A stretch of 64,000 nt of DNA. Origin: Lacrimispora sp. BS-2. GTDB lineage: Bacteria; Bacillota; Clostridia; Lachnospirales; Lachnospiraceae. The stretch lies in the NCBI RefSeq assembly GCF_040207125.1, contig NZ_CP157940.1, forward strand, positions 2,294,001 to 2,358,000, read 5' to 3'. Shown one piece after another: positions 51,739 to 60,728 of this stretch; the stretch's first letter is position 1, and each line of letters opens with the position of its first letter. A program made the position numbers and the translations under genes. The notes below the pieces were generated by a model. It did no database searches. It was not told where the DNA came from and was given only the letters and a program-made list of their open reading frames with translations.

Positions 51739-53907
51739 TTACGCAGTCTGTCCTTTTCTTGTCAGTTCTACCTTAAGATTTCTGGTTGTGTTGCTGAACG
51801 TCAGCTGTATGTTGCAGATGCCGTTTTTCTCATCGATGCTGAAATCCAGCTCATCTCCATCCTGGAGCAGGGAATTAACATACTGGCGGTTTGCATCCCA
51901 TTTGCTCTTCTGGCTGCTGGGGTTATTGCTGAAAAACTGTAAAATCTTATCCTGTTTGAAGTCTCCGCTGTAAAATCTGAGCATTCTCTCAATGTATGTA
52001 ACCAGAAGGGTTTTATAAATGGGTTCAAATTCCGTCCCATTGCTCAATAAATTTCTGGCTTTGTAGACCATGACATTCTTAATTTCCCTGCCCTTGTGCT
52101 GAGCATTGTCCGAGGTGAATACAAATCCAAAGCCTGTGTTGTTAATGGAATTTTTAATGGCATTGGTAAATCCGGATATCTCTTTTGTCATGCTGGTCGT
52201 GACTAAAAGAGCATTGTCTCCTGCTTCTATGTCATAACGCACTCCCGGGTATTCCATGGTGGTATTAGGAAACCTCTGCTTTAAGTATTCCGGGCACTGC
52301 CATGCTGCGGCAATACCGGCAGCTCCGTATGCAGCTCCCACATATACTCCCTCGATCCACATCTTCATAATGTCCTCTTTTTCCTGGGAAAGAGTCACAT
52401 TTCCATCGTCATCAATGACCATCCGCTTATCCAGGATAAGTCCTGACTTATCCTTTGGAATAATGGTTATATTGGGAATGCAGGGAACTACAAATTCGCT
52501 GTAATCCCTCTTCATGAGAGGAGTGCATTTGTCCTTAAAAATACCAATTCCCTCAGTAGCCACATAATTAAACGTGCTCTCTTCTCCGGTGGCGAAGCTG
52601 AAAAATGTTGTAATCTTGTAAGGGTTAATGGCATTCATCAAAATAGCAAGATTTTCCATGGTATTGGTTCCCGGTTTCTTTACCTTCTGATTTCCGGCAA
52701 ACCGCATTCTCTGAAGCTTGCCATCTCCTGACTGATTTAGTTCTACATCCGGAACAATTCCAAACCAAAGTGTATTCTCAAATTCATTCTTATCATTTGT
52801 CGTATTTAAATAAGTTAAAAGTCTTGGCAGATTGCTGGATTTTATCATCATTTCCAAAGGAGTGTTCGTAATCAGAAGCCTTGGCTGCATTCCCTTTTCT
52901 TTTACCTGGTACTGATCAAAAAACGCCTTTACACCCAGGATTTTCTCGATCAATGGTTTTACCGCTTTAATAAAATCATCTTTGCTCTTTTTATAAAATT
53001 CAAGATAGGTATTGTAATTTTGTACTTCTACCTCCCGGTCTACGGAGCTTTCCATGGTGGAAGAAAGGGGGCAGAAGGTCCTGACCACCAGCTCTCTGAC
53101 ATAGTCAGACTTGCTCTCATTAAGGGCATCGTAATCATCCCGGAATGTCTGAATCAAACTGGTATTGATTTGGTCATCCACAATCGCAAGCTGGGTTCCT
53201 TCTTCCTGCTTCATTTCCAGGATTTTCAGTTCTCCATCATCTCCCATACTTAAAAGCCCAGCCTTAAATTCCTGGCCTCTTTGAGCAGTTTCCCCATTTC
53301 CCAGAAGCAGGCGGGTCTTGATATCTTCAATCGCAAGAGGGAGCATGGCCAGCACATTATTGTAATTGTGGCTTGCCTGTTCAAACTGGTAATTCAGCTT
53401 ATCCCCTAAATCAAGGCGCTTGGGATCTTCCTCATCCAACTCCATGTAATTCCCATAAGTATATTGGATCTCTCTCCGTACCTGACGGATATCCTCCATA
53501 ATCTTTTTAGGGGAGATCATCTCTAAAACATTGCTGAATTTAAAATCCACATTTGCCACTCCCAAGGAGCCTCTTGCATCCTGCAATGTAATGAGCATAT
53601 TGAGTAAATCATTCATTTCATTAAGCGGTATTTCTGTAATGCAGTTATCCGGTATATTTTCCGGTTTGATCAGACTGTACTGAATACTGCCGGTATTCGC
53701 ATCGCACCAGGAATAAACAACTGGGGCAAACTTCTCCAAAAAATCCTCAAAACTTTCTACCAGAAGCGTTTCATTGATTTCCTTAATCTTGTCATCATCA
53801 AGGCTTGTCTTCCCTCTTACATCCCCAATCAGGGTCAGTAGATTCAGCTTTTCAGGATTCATTTCGGAAAACAGAATGGTCCGGTTGGTTTGTGTAATAG
53901 TGTCCAT
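51739..53907 (-). CDS. Contractile sheath-like protein, TssB-TssC-like fusion
   Basis: 722 residues from ATG 53907 (GAGGGAG upstream; a GTG at 53931 lacks a site). The N-terminal ~150 residues resemble TssB: LNLLTLIGDVRGKTSLDDDK, ESFEDFLEKFAPVVYSWCDA and DFKFSNVLEMISPKKIMEDI, followed by an R-R-E-I-Q helix. The rest resembles TssC: a long insert (about 230-330), GIVPDVELNQS, a C-terminal core AAYGAAGIAAAWQCPEYLKQ, LLVTYIERMLRFYSGDFKQD, and the end ICNIQLTFSNTTRNLKVELT matching the last sheath strands. If right, sheath halves that are two proteins in T6SS are one chain here. Cytoplasmic polymer. Confidence 0.7.
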   Translation of the reverse strand: MDTITQTNRTILFSEMNPEKLNLLTLIGDVRGKTSLDDDKIKEINETLLVESFEDFLEKFAPVVYSWCDANTGSIQYSLIKPENIPDNCITEIPLNEMNDLLNMLITLQDARGSLGVANVDFKFSNVLEMISPKKIMEDIRQVRREIQYTYGNYMELDEEDPKRLDLGDKLNYQFEQASHNYNNVLAMLPLAIEDIKTRLLLGNGETAQRGQEFKAGLLSMGDDGELKILEMKQEEGTQLAIVDDQINTSLIQTFRDDYDALNESKSDYVRELVVRTFCPLSSTMESSVDREVEVQNYNTYLEFYKKSKDDFIKAVKPLIEKILGVKAFFDQYQVKEKGMQPRLLITNTPLEMMIKSSNLPRLLTYLNTTNDKNEFENTLWFGIVPDVELNQSGDGKLQRMRFAGNQKVKKPGTNTMENLAILMNAINPYKITTFFSFATGEESTFNYVATEGIGIFKDKCTPLMKRDYSEFVVPCIPNITIIPKDKSGLILDKRMVIDDDGNVTLSQEKEDIMKMWIEGVYVGAAYGAAGIAAAWQCPEYLKQRFPNTTMEYPGVRYDIEAGDNALLVTTSMTKEISGFTNAIKNSINNTGFGFVFTSDNAQHKGREIKNVMVYKARNLLSNGTEFEPIYKTLLVTYIERMLRFYSGDFKQDKILQFFSNNPSSQKSKWDANRQYVNSLLQDGDELDFSIDEKNGICNIQLTFSNTTRNLKVELTRKGQTA

Positions 53908-54013
53908 ACGCTTTTGCTCCCTCTTTCTCACTTTTATTCAATCGTTTCCATCAGCTGTCACTGACGGAAAACGTGAACATCACAGTTCTTATTTCAGGCT
54001 GTTTCAGCCTCAT

Positions 54014-56035
54014 TTATTGAATCATAGAAATATAGTGAACCTCCAGATCATAAGCTCCATCCGGAGATGTAATGGATATGATATCACCAAAGCTTACGCT
54101 GTACTGTATCTTTCTGCACACAATGGAATTTCCGATCATAAGGGAAGACTCTGATGAATGATATAAAATCATCCGCCTGTCCTCATCCGCTATGAGAAAT
54201 ATGTGGTCCAGTCCCAGGGATTCAGAAGCACCTGGATATTCTTTCATTAAGTCTCCAAGGCTTACCCTGTTATCCTTAATCTTATACATAGGGAATGTAA
54301 GGGGTGGGATCTCATCTTCTCCCTCCGGCTGCTCCATAAAATAGGCATCCATCTTTCCCTGGAATCGGTTCTGGGCTTTCTTTTCCGTAATCACTTCCAG
54401 CTCAGGCTTTGGTTTATGGAACAGTCTCCAAAGGACAGCGCCTGCGGCTGCCAGAATGAGAACAATAACCCACCAGTATGCCTTCCACAATGGGATTATC
54501 TCTAAGGAATAGGTATAGGATATTGCCGCCTCTCCATCGGATATCTTCAGTATCAGATTTCGGCTTCCTGCTTTTAACGGTTTAACAGTAAGGATTCCAT
54601 TATTCAGACTGACCTCTGCCAAATCACCGGCATCCTGTTCCAAAGTATAAAGAATGCTGTCTCCATCAGAATCGGTAAAATAATCGTTAAGTACCAGCTG
54701 TTTTTCCCCGGTTAAAGGATTATAATGAACGTTCTTTGGAAGTTCTCCTGCAGGAGGTGTGTTAATTACCTGGATTCTTGCCGTATTAAAAATGCAAGAC
54801 TCCATCCTGTCATCCAAACGGGCTTCTATGTAATAAGTCCCTGACTGGGGGAAAACCATTTCTCCTGTAAGAACCCCTTCCTTGACGGCAGTTTCAATAT
54901 CCCTTCTGCCGCTGTCCGACTGCCCGTCCGGGTAAATGACCACCTTGGGAGTGAAGTTGGCATAAAAGGCTTCGTCCTTGATGACTGACCCGCTTTTATC
55001 CTTGAAATAAATTTTATAAGACAATGGATTGTTTCTCGCAACCGCTGTTTCTATTTCCATAACAGGAGTCAAATCCCTGTAGCTGATCAAATAAATCTTC
55101 AGTTCCTGATTCTTTCTTGTGCTGGTCTGTATGGTCATTTCACTGATATCTCTTTTTATGTCCGATACCTTTGCCACAGAATAGTGAACCAGATTAACCG
55201 GTTTTATCTGCTGCTCTCCGTAAACAACCGTAGTATCTCCAATTTGCTGAGGAGATATCATCAGAACATCCATCTCATCTAAATGGGAATCATCAAGCTT
55301 AATGCGCAGGCTCTGGCTGCCTTCCCCATAAATACCGCCCGCGATTTCCTGAATGCGGTAAGCCATGTTGTCATGAAAGATCCCATACAGTACATCAATT
55401 AAGGTTTCCGGCTTTTCAACCGTATAATTTTGTCCGCCTGTCTGGCTGGAAATTTCCTTCAGAATCTCCTTGCTGCCGTCGTATTTGCCGAAAGCCACCG
55501 TATAAAGCGGTATATTCCGGGAACGGCTGGCCTCTACCGTATTTCTCAAGTCCTGATCAGAGATTTCTCTGGTCCTTCCGGCCCGGGAACCTTTTAAATC
55601 CGTTTCTCCATCCGATATTAAAACGATCATGCACTTTCTTCCGTTTTCCTGTCCGGTCAGGCCATATGCATAATTTAATCCTAATCCAATGTCCGTATTA
55701 CCCGAATACCCGGCGGAATCCATCAGGGCTTTTAATGAGTCCCTCTCTTCCTGAGTCCTCACGGAAACCGGAGCAGCAGATGACACAATTTGGTCATTAT
55801 ATGCTACAAACCCGATCCGGATATCAGCACTGTGCACTGTATCAATAAACGCTTTTACCATACCGATTGCCGTGTGATCCGGATCATTGGCAGACATGGA
55901 ACCGCTATAGTCCATGACAAACATGACATCCAGACCATTTTTCCCACTTGCTATTTCCTCCCCGAATGCACAAAACGAGGCAGAAATAAAAACAAGAAAA
56001 CTTACTAAAAATGAAACTGCCTTTAATTTTTTCAT
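54014..56035 (-). CDS. Membrane vWA-domain protein, first gene of the apparatus operon
   Basis: 673 residues. The signal peptide MKKLKAVSFLVSFLVFISAS is followed by a von Willebrand A domain with a full MIDAS: DYSGSMS near residue 42, TDIGLGLNYA and SDGETD. A middle region follows (about 215-380), then a cadherin/Ig-like domain (FTDSDGDSILYTLEQDAGDL) near 430-525, a membrane helix AYWWVIVLILAAAGAVLWRL, and a cytoplasmic C-terminal FHA-like domain (HIFLIADEDRRMILYHSSES, SVSFGDIISI). The start at 56035 was preferred over 56092 for the signal peptide. It could sense the outside through a divalent-metal site and signal inward to the FHA/PP2C module. Confidence 0.8.
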   Translation of the reverse strand: MKKLKAVSFLVSFLVFISASFCAFGEEIASGKNGLDVMFVMDYSGSMSANDPDHTAIGMVKAFIDTVHSADIRIGFVAYNDQIVSSAAPVSVRTQEERDSLKALMDSAGYSGNTDIGLGLNYAYGLTGQENGRKCMIVLISDGETDLKGSRAGRTREISDQDLRNTVEASRSRNIPLYTVAFGKYDGSKEILKEISSQTGGQNYTVEKPETLIDVLYGIFHDNMAYRIQEIAGGIYGEGSQSLRIKLDDSHLDEMDVLMISPQQIGDTTVVYGEQQIKPVNLVHYSVAKVSDIKRDISEMTIQTSTRKNQELKIYLISYRDLTPVMEIETAVARNNPLSYKIYFKDKSGSVIKDEAFYANFTPKVVIYPDGQSDSGRRDIETAVKEGVLTGEMVFPQSGTYYIEARLDDRMESCIFNTARIQVINTPPAGELPKNVHYNPLTGEKQLVLNDYFTDSDGDSILYTLEQDAGDLAEVSLNNGILTVKPLKAGSRNLILKISDGEAAISYTYSLEIIPLWKAYWWVIVLILAAAGAVLWRLFHKPKPELEVITEKKAQNRFQGKMDAYFMEQPEGEDEIPPLTFPMYKIKDNRVSLGDLMKEYPGASESLGLDHIFLIADEDRRMILYHSSESSLMIGNSIVCRKIQYSVSFGDIISITSPDGAYDLEVHYISMIQ

Positions 56036-56111
56036 GACCCCAAAAAACCGCCTCCCATTTGTTTTATTACAATATACTACAGATTTCGCCATTTTTATCC
56101 ATTATGTAATT

Positions 56112-56149
56112 ATTAACGGTTTATATGTAATAATTAGACATGCCGTTTA
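56112..56149. promoter_or_regulatory. Candidate LytTR-type sites upstream of the apparatus operon
   Basis: ACCGTTAAT (minus strand, 56112-56120) and an inverted TGCCGTTTA (56141-56149) resemble the AC-GTT half-site bound by LytTR regulators. They lie 77-114 bases before the vWA gene, whose upstream DNA is otherwise AT-rich. A similar ACCGTTATG is found at 58609-58617 before the response regulator gene. The spacing is not the classical direct-repeat arrangement. Confidence 0.25.
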
Positions 56150-56201
56150 AAAATAACAATGAAAAAAAGCCTTTTGCAGTATCCCCATGTACCAAATTAA
56201 A

Positions 56202-56250
56202 AAAGACAAGATAACATCCGGCTTATGCTCCAATGTCATCTTGTCTTTCA
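56202..56250 (-). terminator. Intrinsic terminator of the two-component operon
   Basis: AAAGACAAGAT..ACAT/ATGT.ATCTTGTCTTT stem (one bulge) followed leftward by TTTTTTAATTT; separates histidine-kinase and apparatus transcripts. Confidence 0.85.
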
Positions 56251-56276
56251 TACAATCGTTTTTTTATTAATTTAAA

Positions 56277-57578
56277 CTATATATCATCATATAATATGGT
56301 TTCCAGTGAAAATATATCTCCTTCCCAGTCCAGTTCCATGCGCCCATGATATTTTTTTGCAATCTTCTCCATCGAATATATCCCCCAGCCATGAAAAGCC
56401 TCTTCTTTCCGGCTTACCAGTCTGTGTCCCTTATTATGCTCTATTTTTCCCTGATAGCGGTTTCTGACAAAAATATACAAATATCCTTTTTCATGGGTTA
56501 TCTCTATCCAGATTTCTCCCTTACCCTGTTTCACATATTCAGAGGCCTCTACCGCATTATCGAAAGCATTTCCCAGCAATACTCCCAAATCTTCATCTTT
56601 TATCTTCATAACCCGAGGCACTTGAAGGTTTGTATGTAAAAGAATCCCTTTATTACAGGTTCTTTCCCACACATGGTTCACCATAGCATCGATTATCAAA
56701 CTTCCGGTTTTTGACTCCAATCGCCCAATGCTCCCTGATTTGCCTATCAGATTTTCTAAAGTTGCTAATAGTTTTTCTTTTTGTCCGGATTTCACAAGCT
56801 CTTGCAAATAAATCAGCCGCTGTTTCATATCGTGCTTCATTTCCTGTATTTCTGCCGATGCTGCTTTCTCCAAATCATGCTGCCTTCCATAGTATTCCAA
56901 TTGCTTCACATACATATGGGCATTTTTCTTCACCTGAATCGTTTCAACTAATCTTAAATAAATTGGATAGATGGATAGATTCATAATTGTTAATATCAAT
57001 CCTGCCATCAGCAGCCAGCCAAAGGAATCCGTTCCTTTTCTATCCGATGTTTCTACTAACATGTAAAATACAGGATACAGGACCAATCCTGATAGAAGAA
57101 ATAAGGTTAAATAGGCACCTCCGCTATAGGGCATCCTTCCGCCTCCATGGCGGTTCATGAACCAGCGGATTCCCATTACCGATAAAAACAGCAAAAATTT
57201 TGCCAAAATAGAATTAAACATAAATGGCGGACTTTGCCCATTATTCAGAAACACATAGCCAGCTTCTCCCATTCCCTCCAAAAGCATCCACATCATTACG
57301 AATATAATAGGGAATATACACCGCTTCCACAATATCCCTTCATAAGAAATAATACCAATTATCAAAATTGTCGTTAATGATATCATCAGGTTTATTACCG
57401 GATGGAAAAACACCATTTTCGTATTAATGCTTAACTGCCACAGGAAAAAAAGAGACCAGCCGACCAGCCTCACAGATCGGCTCTTCTTTACAAGAAAAAT
57501 ATCCAGATACACTTTCAGTAAAAGTGTAGAAAACAACGACAAGCTTAAACTTGTAAACATCATTTTAACCGTATTCAT
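56277..57578 (-). CDS. AgrC-like sensor histidine kinase (GHKL)
   Basis: 433 residues: about six membrane helices in residues 1-215, a coiled linker, a dimerisation helix with the phospho-acceptor in AEIQEMKHDMKQRLIYLQEL (H in MKHD), and a GHKL ATPase with N-box VLLGNAFDNAVEASEYV and G-box-like HGWGIYSMEKIAKKYHG. This is the layout of peptide-sensing AgrC/ComD kinases, though no AgrB or AgrD gene is in the window. Paired with the LytTR regulator, three bases apart, and located just upstream of the apparatus operon. Confidence 0.9.
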   Translation of the reverse strand: MNTVKMMFTSLSLSLFSTLLLKVYLDIFLVKKSRSVRLVGWSLFFLWQLSINTKMVFFHPVINLMISLTTILIIGIISYEGILWKRCIFPIIFVMMWMLLEGMGEAGYVFLNNGQSPPFMFNSILAKFLLFLSVMGIRWFMNRHGGGRMPYSGGAYLTLFLLSGLVLYPVFYMLVETSDRKGTDSFGWLLMAGLILTIMNLSIYPIYLRLVETIQVKKNAHMYVKQLEYYGRQHDLEKAASAEIQEMKHDMKQRLIYLQELVKSGQKEKLLATLENLIGKSGSIGRLESKTGSLIIDAMVNHVWERTCNKGILLHTNLQVPRVMKIKDEDLGVLLGNAFDNAVEASEYVKQGKGEIWIEITHEKGYLYIFVRNRYQGKIEHNKGHRLVSRKEEAFHGWGIYSMEKIAKKYHGRMELDWEGDIFSLETILYDDI

Positions 57579-57581
57579 TTT

Positions 57582-58301
57582 TCACCTCTTTTTGAACTGC
57601 CTCAATTTATCATCCACCGTCTTTTTATACGCCCTGCTTAACGGTAAAATGATTCCATTCGGCATTTCAACCTCTTCATACCCCATCCGGATAACATGCT
57701 GGTAATTTACCAGATAAGACTTATGTATCCGTAAAAATCTCCCCTTGCCTTGATCCAGACTTTTTTCTATCTTATTCAAGGCTTTATATTCTTTTAAGCG
57801 GAAATTCTGCATAACAATTTCCGCTACTCGAAGCTTGCTTTCAAAATACAGAATATCACGTATTGCTACTTTATAATCCGACTTCATATATCGGAAACGG
57901 TAATACGAATCCTGCTCTTGTACAATTCTTAAAACATGATAAAAAGTTTCTTCAAATTCTTTCTTTTTTATAGGCTTTGTAAGAAATCCAATTGGAGCTA
58001 CCCGGAAGGTTTCTTTCATATAGCCATCATGGGAGGTCACATACACCATCTGTACCAAACGGTCAATTTCACGTATTTTATACGCCGCTTCCAGACCATC
58101 CATATATTTCATCCGTACATCCAGATAGATTATATCATACCGCTTTCCTCCGGTTACCGCATTAACCAAATCACCTCCATCTTCATAAGATTCCACTTCT
58201 ACTTGAATTCCGGCATCCTTCCCAAGTTCAAGTAAGCATTCTTCCAACTCTTTCAGCAAGTAAAGCTCATCATCACAAATAGCTATCTCAATCACAATCA
58301 T
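57582..58301 (-). CDS. LytTR-family response regulator
   Basis: 239 residues. The receiver domain shows IAICDDELYLL, phospho-acceptor aspartate in IIYLDVRM and the late lysine in GFLTKPI; the LytTR DNA-binding domain follows (about 140-238: LYFESKLRVAEIVMQNF, RFLRIHKSYLVNYQHV, LPLSRAYKKTV). The start at 58301 follows AGGGG; the 22 residues further upstream lack a site. LytTR regulators usually control adjacent bacteriocin, virulence or secretion genes, so the apparatus operon is the natural candidate. Confidence 0.93.
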   Translation of the reverse strand: MIVIEIAICDDELYLLKELEECLLELGKDAGIQVEVESYEDGGDLVNAVTGGKRYDIIYLDVRMKYMDGLEAAYKIREIDRLVQMVYVTSHDGYMKETFRVAPIGFLTKPIKKKEFEETFYHVLRIVQEQDSYYRFRYMKSDYKVAIRDILYFESKLRVAEIVMQNFRLKEYKALNKIEKSLDQGKGRFLRIHKSYLVNYQHVIRMGYEEVEMPNGIILPLSRAYKKTVDDKLRQFKKR

Positions 58302-58716
58302 TTTTCCCCTGTAAAAAAACTTTTCTGCCCTGCCAGCCTGCAGGACATCTTTTCCGTCAAGCTGCAAATAACTTTATGGCAGTCATTTCTTAACATATCA
58401 TAGATTAGAACAAATCACAGACAAGAACAACACGCAAATCATAACAAAACGCATTTATCTAAAATTAATTCAGCATTTCTTGCTAATTTAAATATCGGCA
58501 CAACTGCCGGTTTCCATAAATTCCCATATGCTGAATTAATGGTACCATTATAAATTCAGCAAAATTCCATGTCAATACATATTCCGTTTTAGCCGTATTA
58601 GTTTTCCCCATAACGGTCCACTATTGTGCGGTATATAAGGCGCTTTTATCCCATATACAATATTCTTTTAAAGCAAAAAAGGATACTTCATATTAGGTAT
58701 CCTCTTAATTATATCT
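58302..58716. other. Intergenic region with a 33-bp palindrome
   Basis: 415 bases before the response regulator. It contains a near-perfect palindrome at 58529-58561 (TGCTGAATT ... AATTCAGCA around GGTACC), a further AATTCAGCA at 58477, and ACCGTTATG-type sequence at 58609-58617. These may be control sites of the two-component operon. No gene is seen. Confidence 0.4.
58676..58703 (-). terminator. Intrinsic terminator after the frameshifted membrane-protein gene
   Basis: AGGATAC/GTATCCT stem with a 10-base loop, followed leftward by TTTTTTGC. Confidence 0.7.
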
Positions 58717-59481
58717 TCAAGGCGTAAAAACATTGTCTATTATGTATTGATTTATATCGTCAGTTAACGGATAGCCATTTATATAACCAGAACCTGACCC
58801 CTCTACGGCATATACCTGCCCATCAATTAAAACAAGATAAATATGTCTGAACGCCATTTTATCTTTACTATAAGCATAAAGTTCTCGTTCACCATACTTT
58901 TGAGGAATATTAACGCGCGCAAGCCTTTGTTCATCATCAAACATCTGGCGTAGTTTTTCAAAAGTCCCAGAGTTTAACGTGACTGTTTTATCAATATTGA
59001 TATATGGGGAGTCGTGCCGTTCGCCTGACCATTCCTCTCCATTAGTGTAGACGGCATATTTGTACACAATGTTTTGTGTATCGTAATTAGCTATGTCTGC
59101 ATAATAGCCTTTTACAGAATCGATTTCACTCTCAGAGCAATAAGTCCCGCCTGCCATAGTTATTTCCGTCCATCTCAAACCAATTTGTTGTCGGCTCATA
59201 TTGGCCCATCGGCCAATACAAGCCCGATTCTACATCGTCAGGATCAGGCTTATTTGCGCTGTTAGCATGGCGCAAAAATCCTATATAACCTGCCGGCACA
59301 AAGGCCACAATGACATTGATAACAAGTAAGACCATTGATACCACAAGCCACCATTTTTTGGTGTTTTTCCCTTGTGTTTTTTCACCTTCCAGACGATTAT
59401 AAGTATCGTACTTAAAATCACAAAAAACAGAGCAACCAAAAACAGAATCGCTAAAAATACGAAAAAGAATACCGCACCCAT
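58717..59481 (-). pseudogene. Membrane protein gene with two apparent frameshifts
   Basis: Three overlapping minus-strand frames line up as one protein. 59281-59481 begins MGAVFFFVFLAILFLVALFF (membrane helix) and reads up to KGKTPK. At an A6 run (near 59357) it shifts to KWWLVVSMVLLVINVIVAF (second helix) and on to PTTNWFEM (to about 59165). Then it shifts to TEITMAGGTYCSESEIDSVK through to DDINQYIIDNVFTP. The extracellular part is not recognised. Each shift needs only one base, so a true decaying gene or sequencing errors in homopolymers are both possible. Alternatively the third part starts on its own at MAGGTY. Confidence 0.55.
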
Positions 59482-59529
59482 TTATATCTCCCTGCCAAAT
59501 TTATTTCTCTAATTCTGTTTTAATTAAGA

Positions 59530-59697
59530 TTACACTTCTGATATTTCATCCTGCATGTCATTCGGCTCGTTGCCGCGCAAATAATTACTGACAATCCTCC
59601 ATTGGCCCTTACCGCACCGAGAAATCGTTTCCCGATGGAAGCCGTTGAAATAATTCCATAATTTATTTTCATAGTAAGCCTTTCTACATTCATTCAT
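59530..59697 (-). CDS. 55-residue small protein
   Basis: ATG at 59697 with AAAGGAAGGT about 8 bases before it; reads MNECRKAYYENKLWNYFNGF ... NEPNDMQDEISEV and TAA. Basic, aromatic-rich N-terminus and acidic tail. No family recognised; good ribosome site and clean codon usage support it being real. Confidence 0.5.
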   Translation of the reverse strand: MNECRKAYYENKLWNYFNGFHRETISRCGKGQWRIVSNYLRGNEPNDMQDEISEV

Positions 59698-59868
59698 TTC
59701 TTCAACCTTCCTTTATTATAGTACAATAATGACCTTTTGCCTATTTCCGGATGTTGTTTGTCAAAAATGTTTTATACAGCAGCCTTACAATCAAATCAGC
59801 CTCGTTTTCTCCTGAATGAAATTAATGATTCAACTTATTATAAGAGACTCAATGAAGGTATCAGAATT

Positions 59869-60492
59869 TCACATATTCTGCATTTTTTTCAGAAATTGTC
59901 TGACCGCCTTTCTTTCATCTTCCGGAACGCTTCCGCCCCTTCCGATCCTGTCACAAAGCCCCAGCAGTGCAACTTCACCGATATCTGTCTCCCGCTTCAT
60001 ACCAGCGATATCGCCGAAAGGAAGCCCGCCTGTCACATACAGAATATGCATATGATACCGGACCAATTTTGCCACTGTCCCGATCCACTTCGCGTCGTCG
60101 GAAAAACAGGACAAAAAATCCTCCGTGAGATGTTCTCCTTCAGCATCATGATCATATGCGGTAATTTTCTCTTTTCGGATTTTTGTCACCGCCGGTTTGC
60201 CGATATCATGAAGCAAAGCCGCCCACATCAAGGTCCGGGCATCCTTACTTTTTTCCTTCTGTTCCGCCGCCTGATCTACTACCATCATCGTATGATTCCA
60301 TACGCTTCCTTCCGGATGATATCGTTTTGACTGCGGGGTTTCCTTCATCCTGCCTAACATGGAAAACGGGTAATCCAAAAACCACGGTTCCCTGCTGATC
60401 TGTTCTAAATATTCCGATGGATGTTGGTCATGAAGCAAATGATAATCCATCTGCCGGAATAGTTCATCCTTATTATTATTTTCCTCTGCCAT
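59869..60492 (-). CDS. HD-domain phosphohydrolase
   Basis: 207 residues of the HD superfamily: SVWNHTMMVVDQAAE (first His), WAALLHDIGKPAVTKIRKEK (the HD pair), EGEHLTEDFLSC, LVRYHMHILYV and LCDRIGRGG (final Asp). The arrangement, with YHPEGSVWNHT before it, resembles the HD domain of bacterial tRNA nucleotidyltransferase-type and YqeK-like hydrolases without the polymerase domain. Probably cleaves nucleotide phosphates or 2',3'-cyclic phosphates; the substrate is not evident. Single gene. Confidence 0.85.
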   Translation of the reverse strand: MAEENNNKDELFRQMDYHLLHDQHPSEYLEQISREPWFLDYPFSMLGRMKETPQSKRYHPEGSVWNHTMMVVDQAAEQKEKSKDARTLMWAALLHDIGKPAVTKIRKEKITAYDHDAEGEHLTEDFLSCFSDDAKWIGTVAKLVRYHMHILYVTGGLPFGDIAGMKRETDIGEVALLGLCDRIGRGGSVPEDERKAVRQFLKKMQNM

Positions 60493-60728
60493 AACATCTG
60501 CCTTTCTGTTTATTGAATACTGCTATACTGTCTAGTTTACGCTAGTATCTATTATTTCAAATATTTACTGAAATAAACAACATTCTCACTTTCGGCAGAT
60601 ACAGATGAGATCCTTTCATATGCAGACCGTAAAATGGACTGCTGACAATAACGAGGAAGCGAAAGCTCTTTGAAGCGTATCCAAAATGCGAGAAGCCTGC
60701 TTACAGGCTTGAAAGAAAACAAAAAAAT

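Noticed and set aside
23537..56035. A prophage or R-type tailocin
   Set aside because: There are no capsid, terminase, integrase, holin, lysin or tape-measure-like genes, and the membrane FHA/PP2C/vWA set points to a cell-anchored machine.
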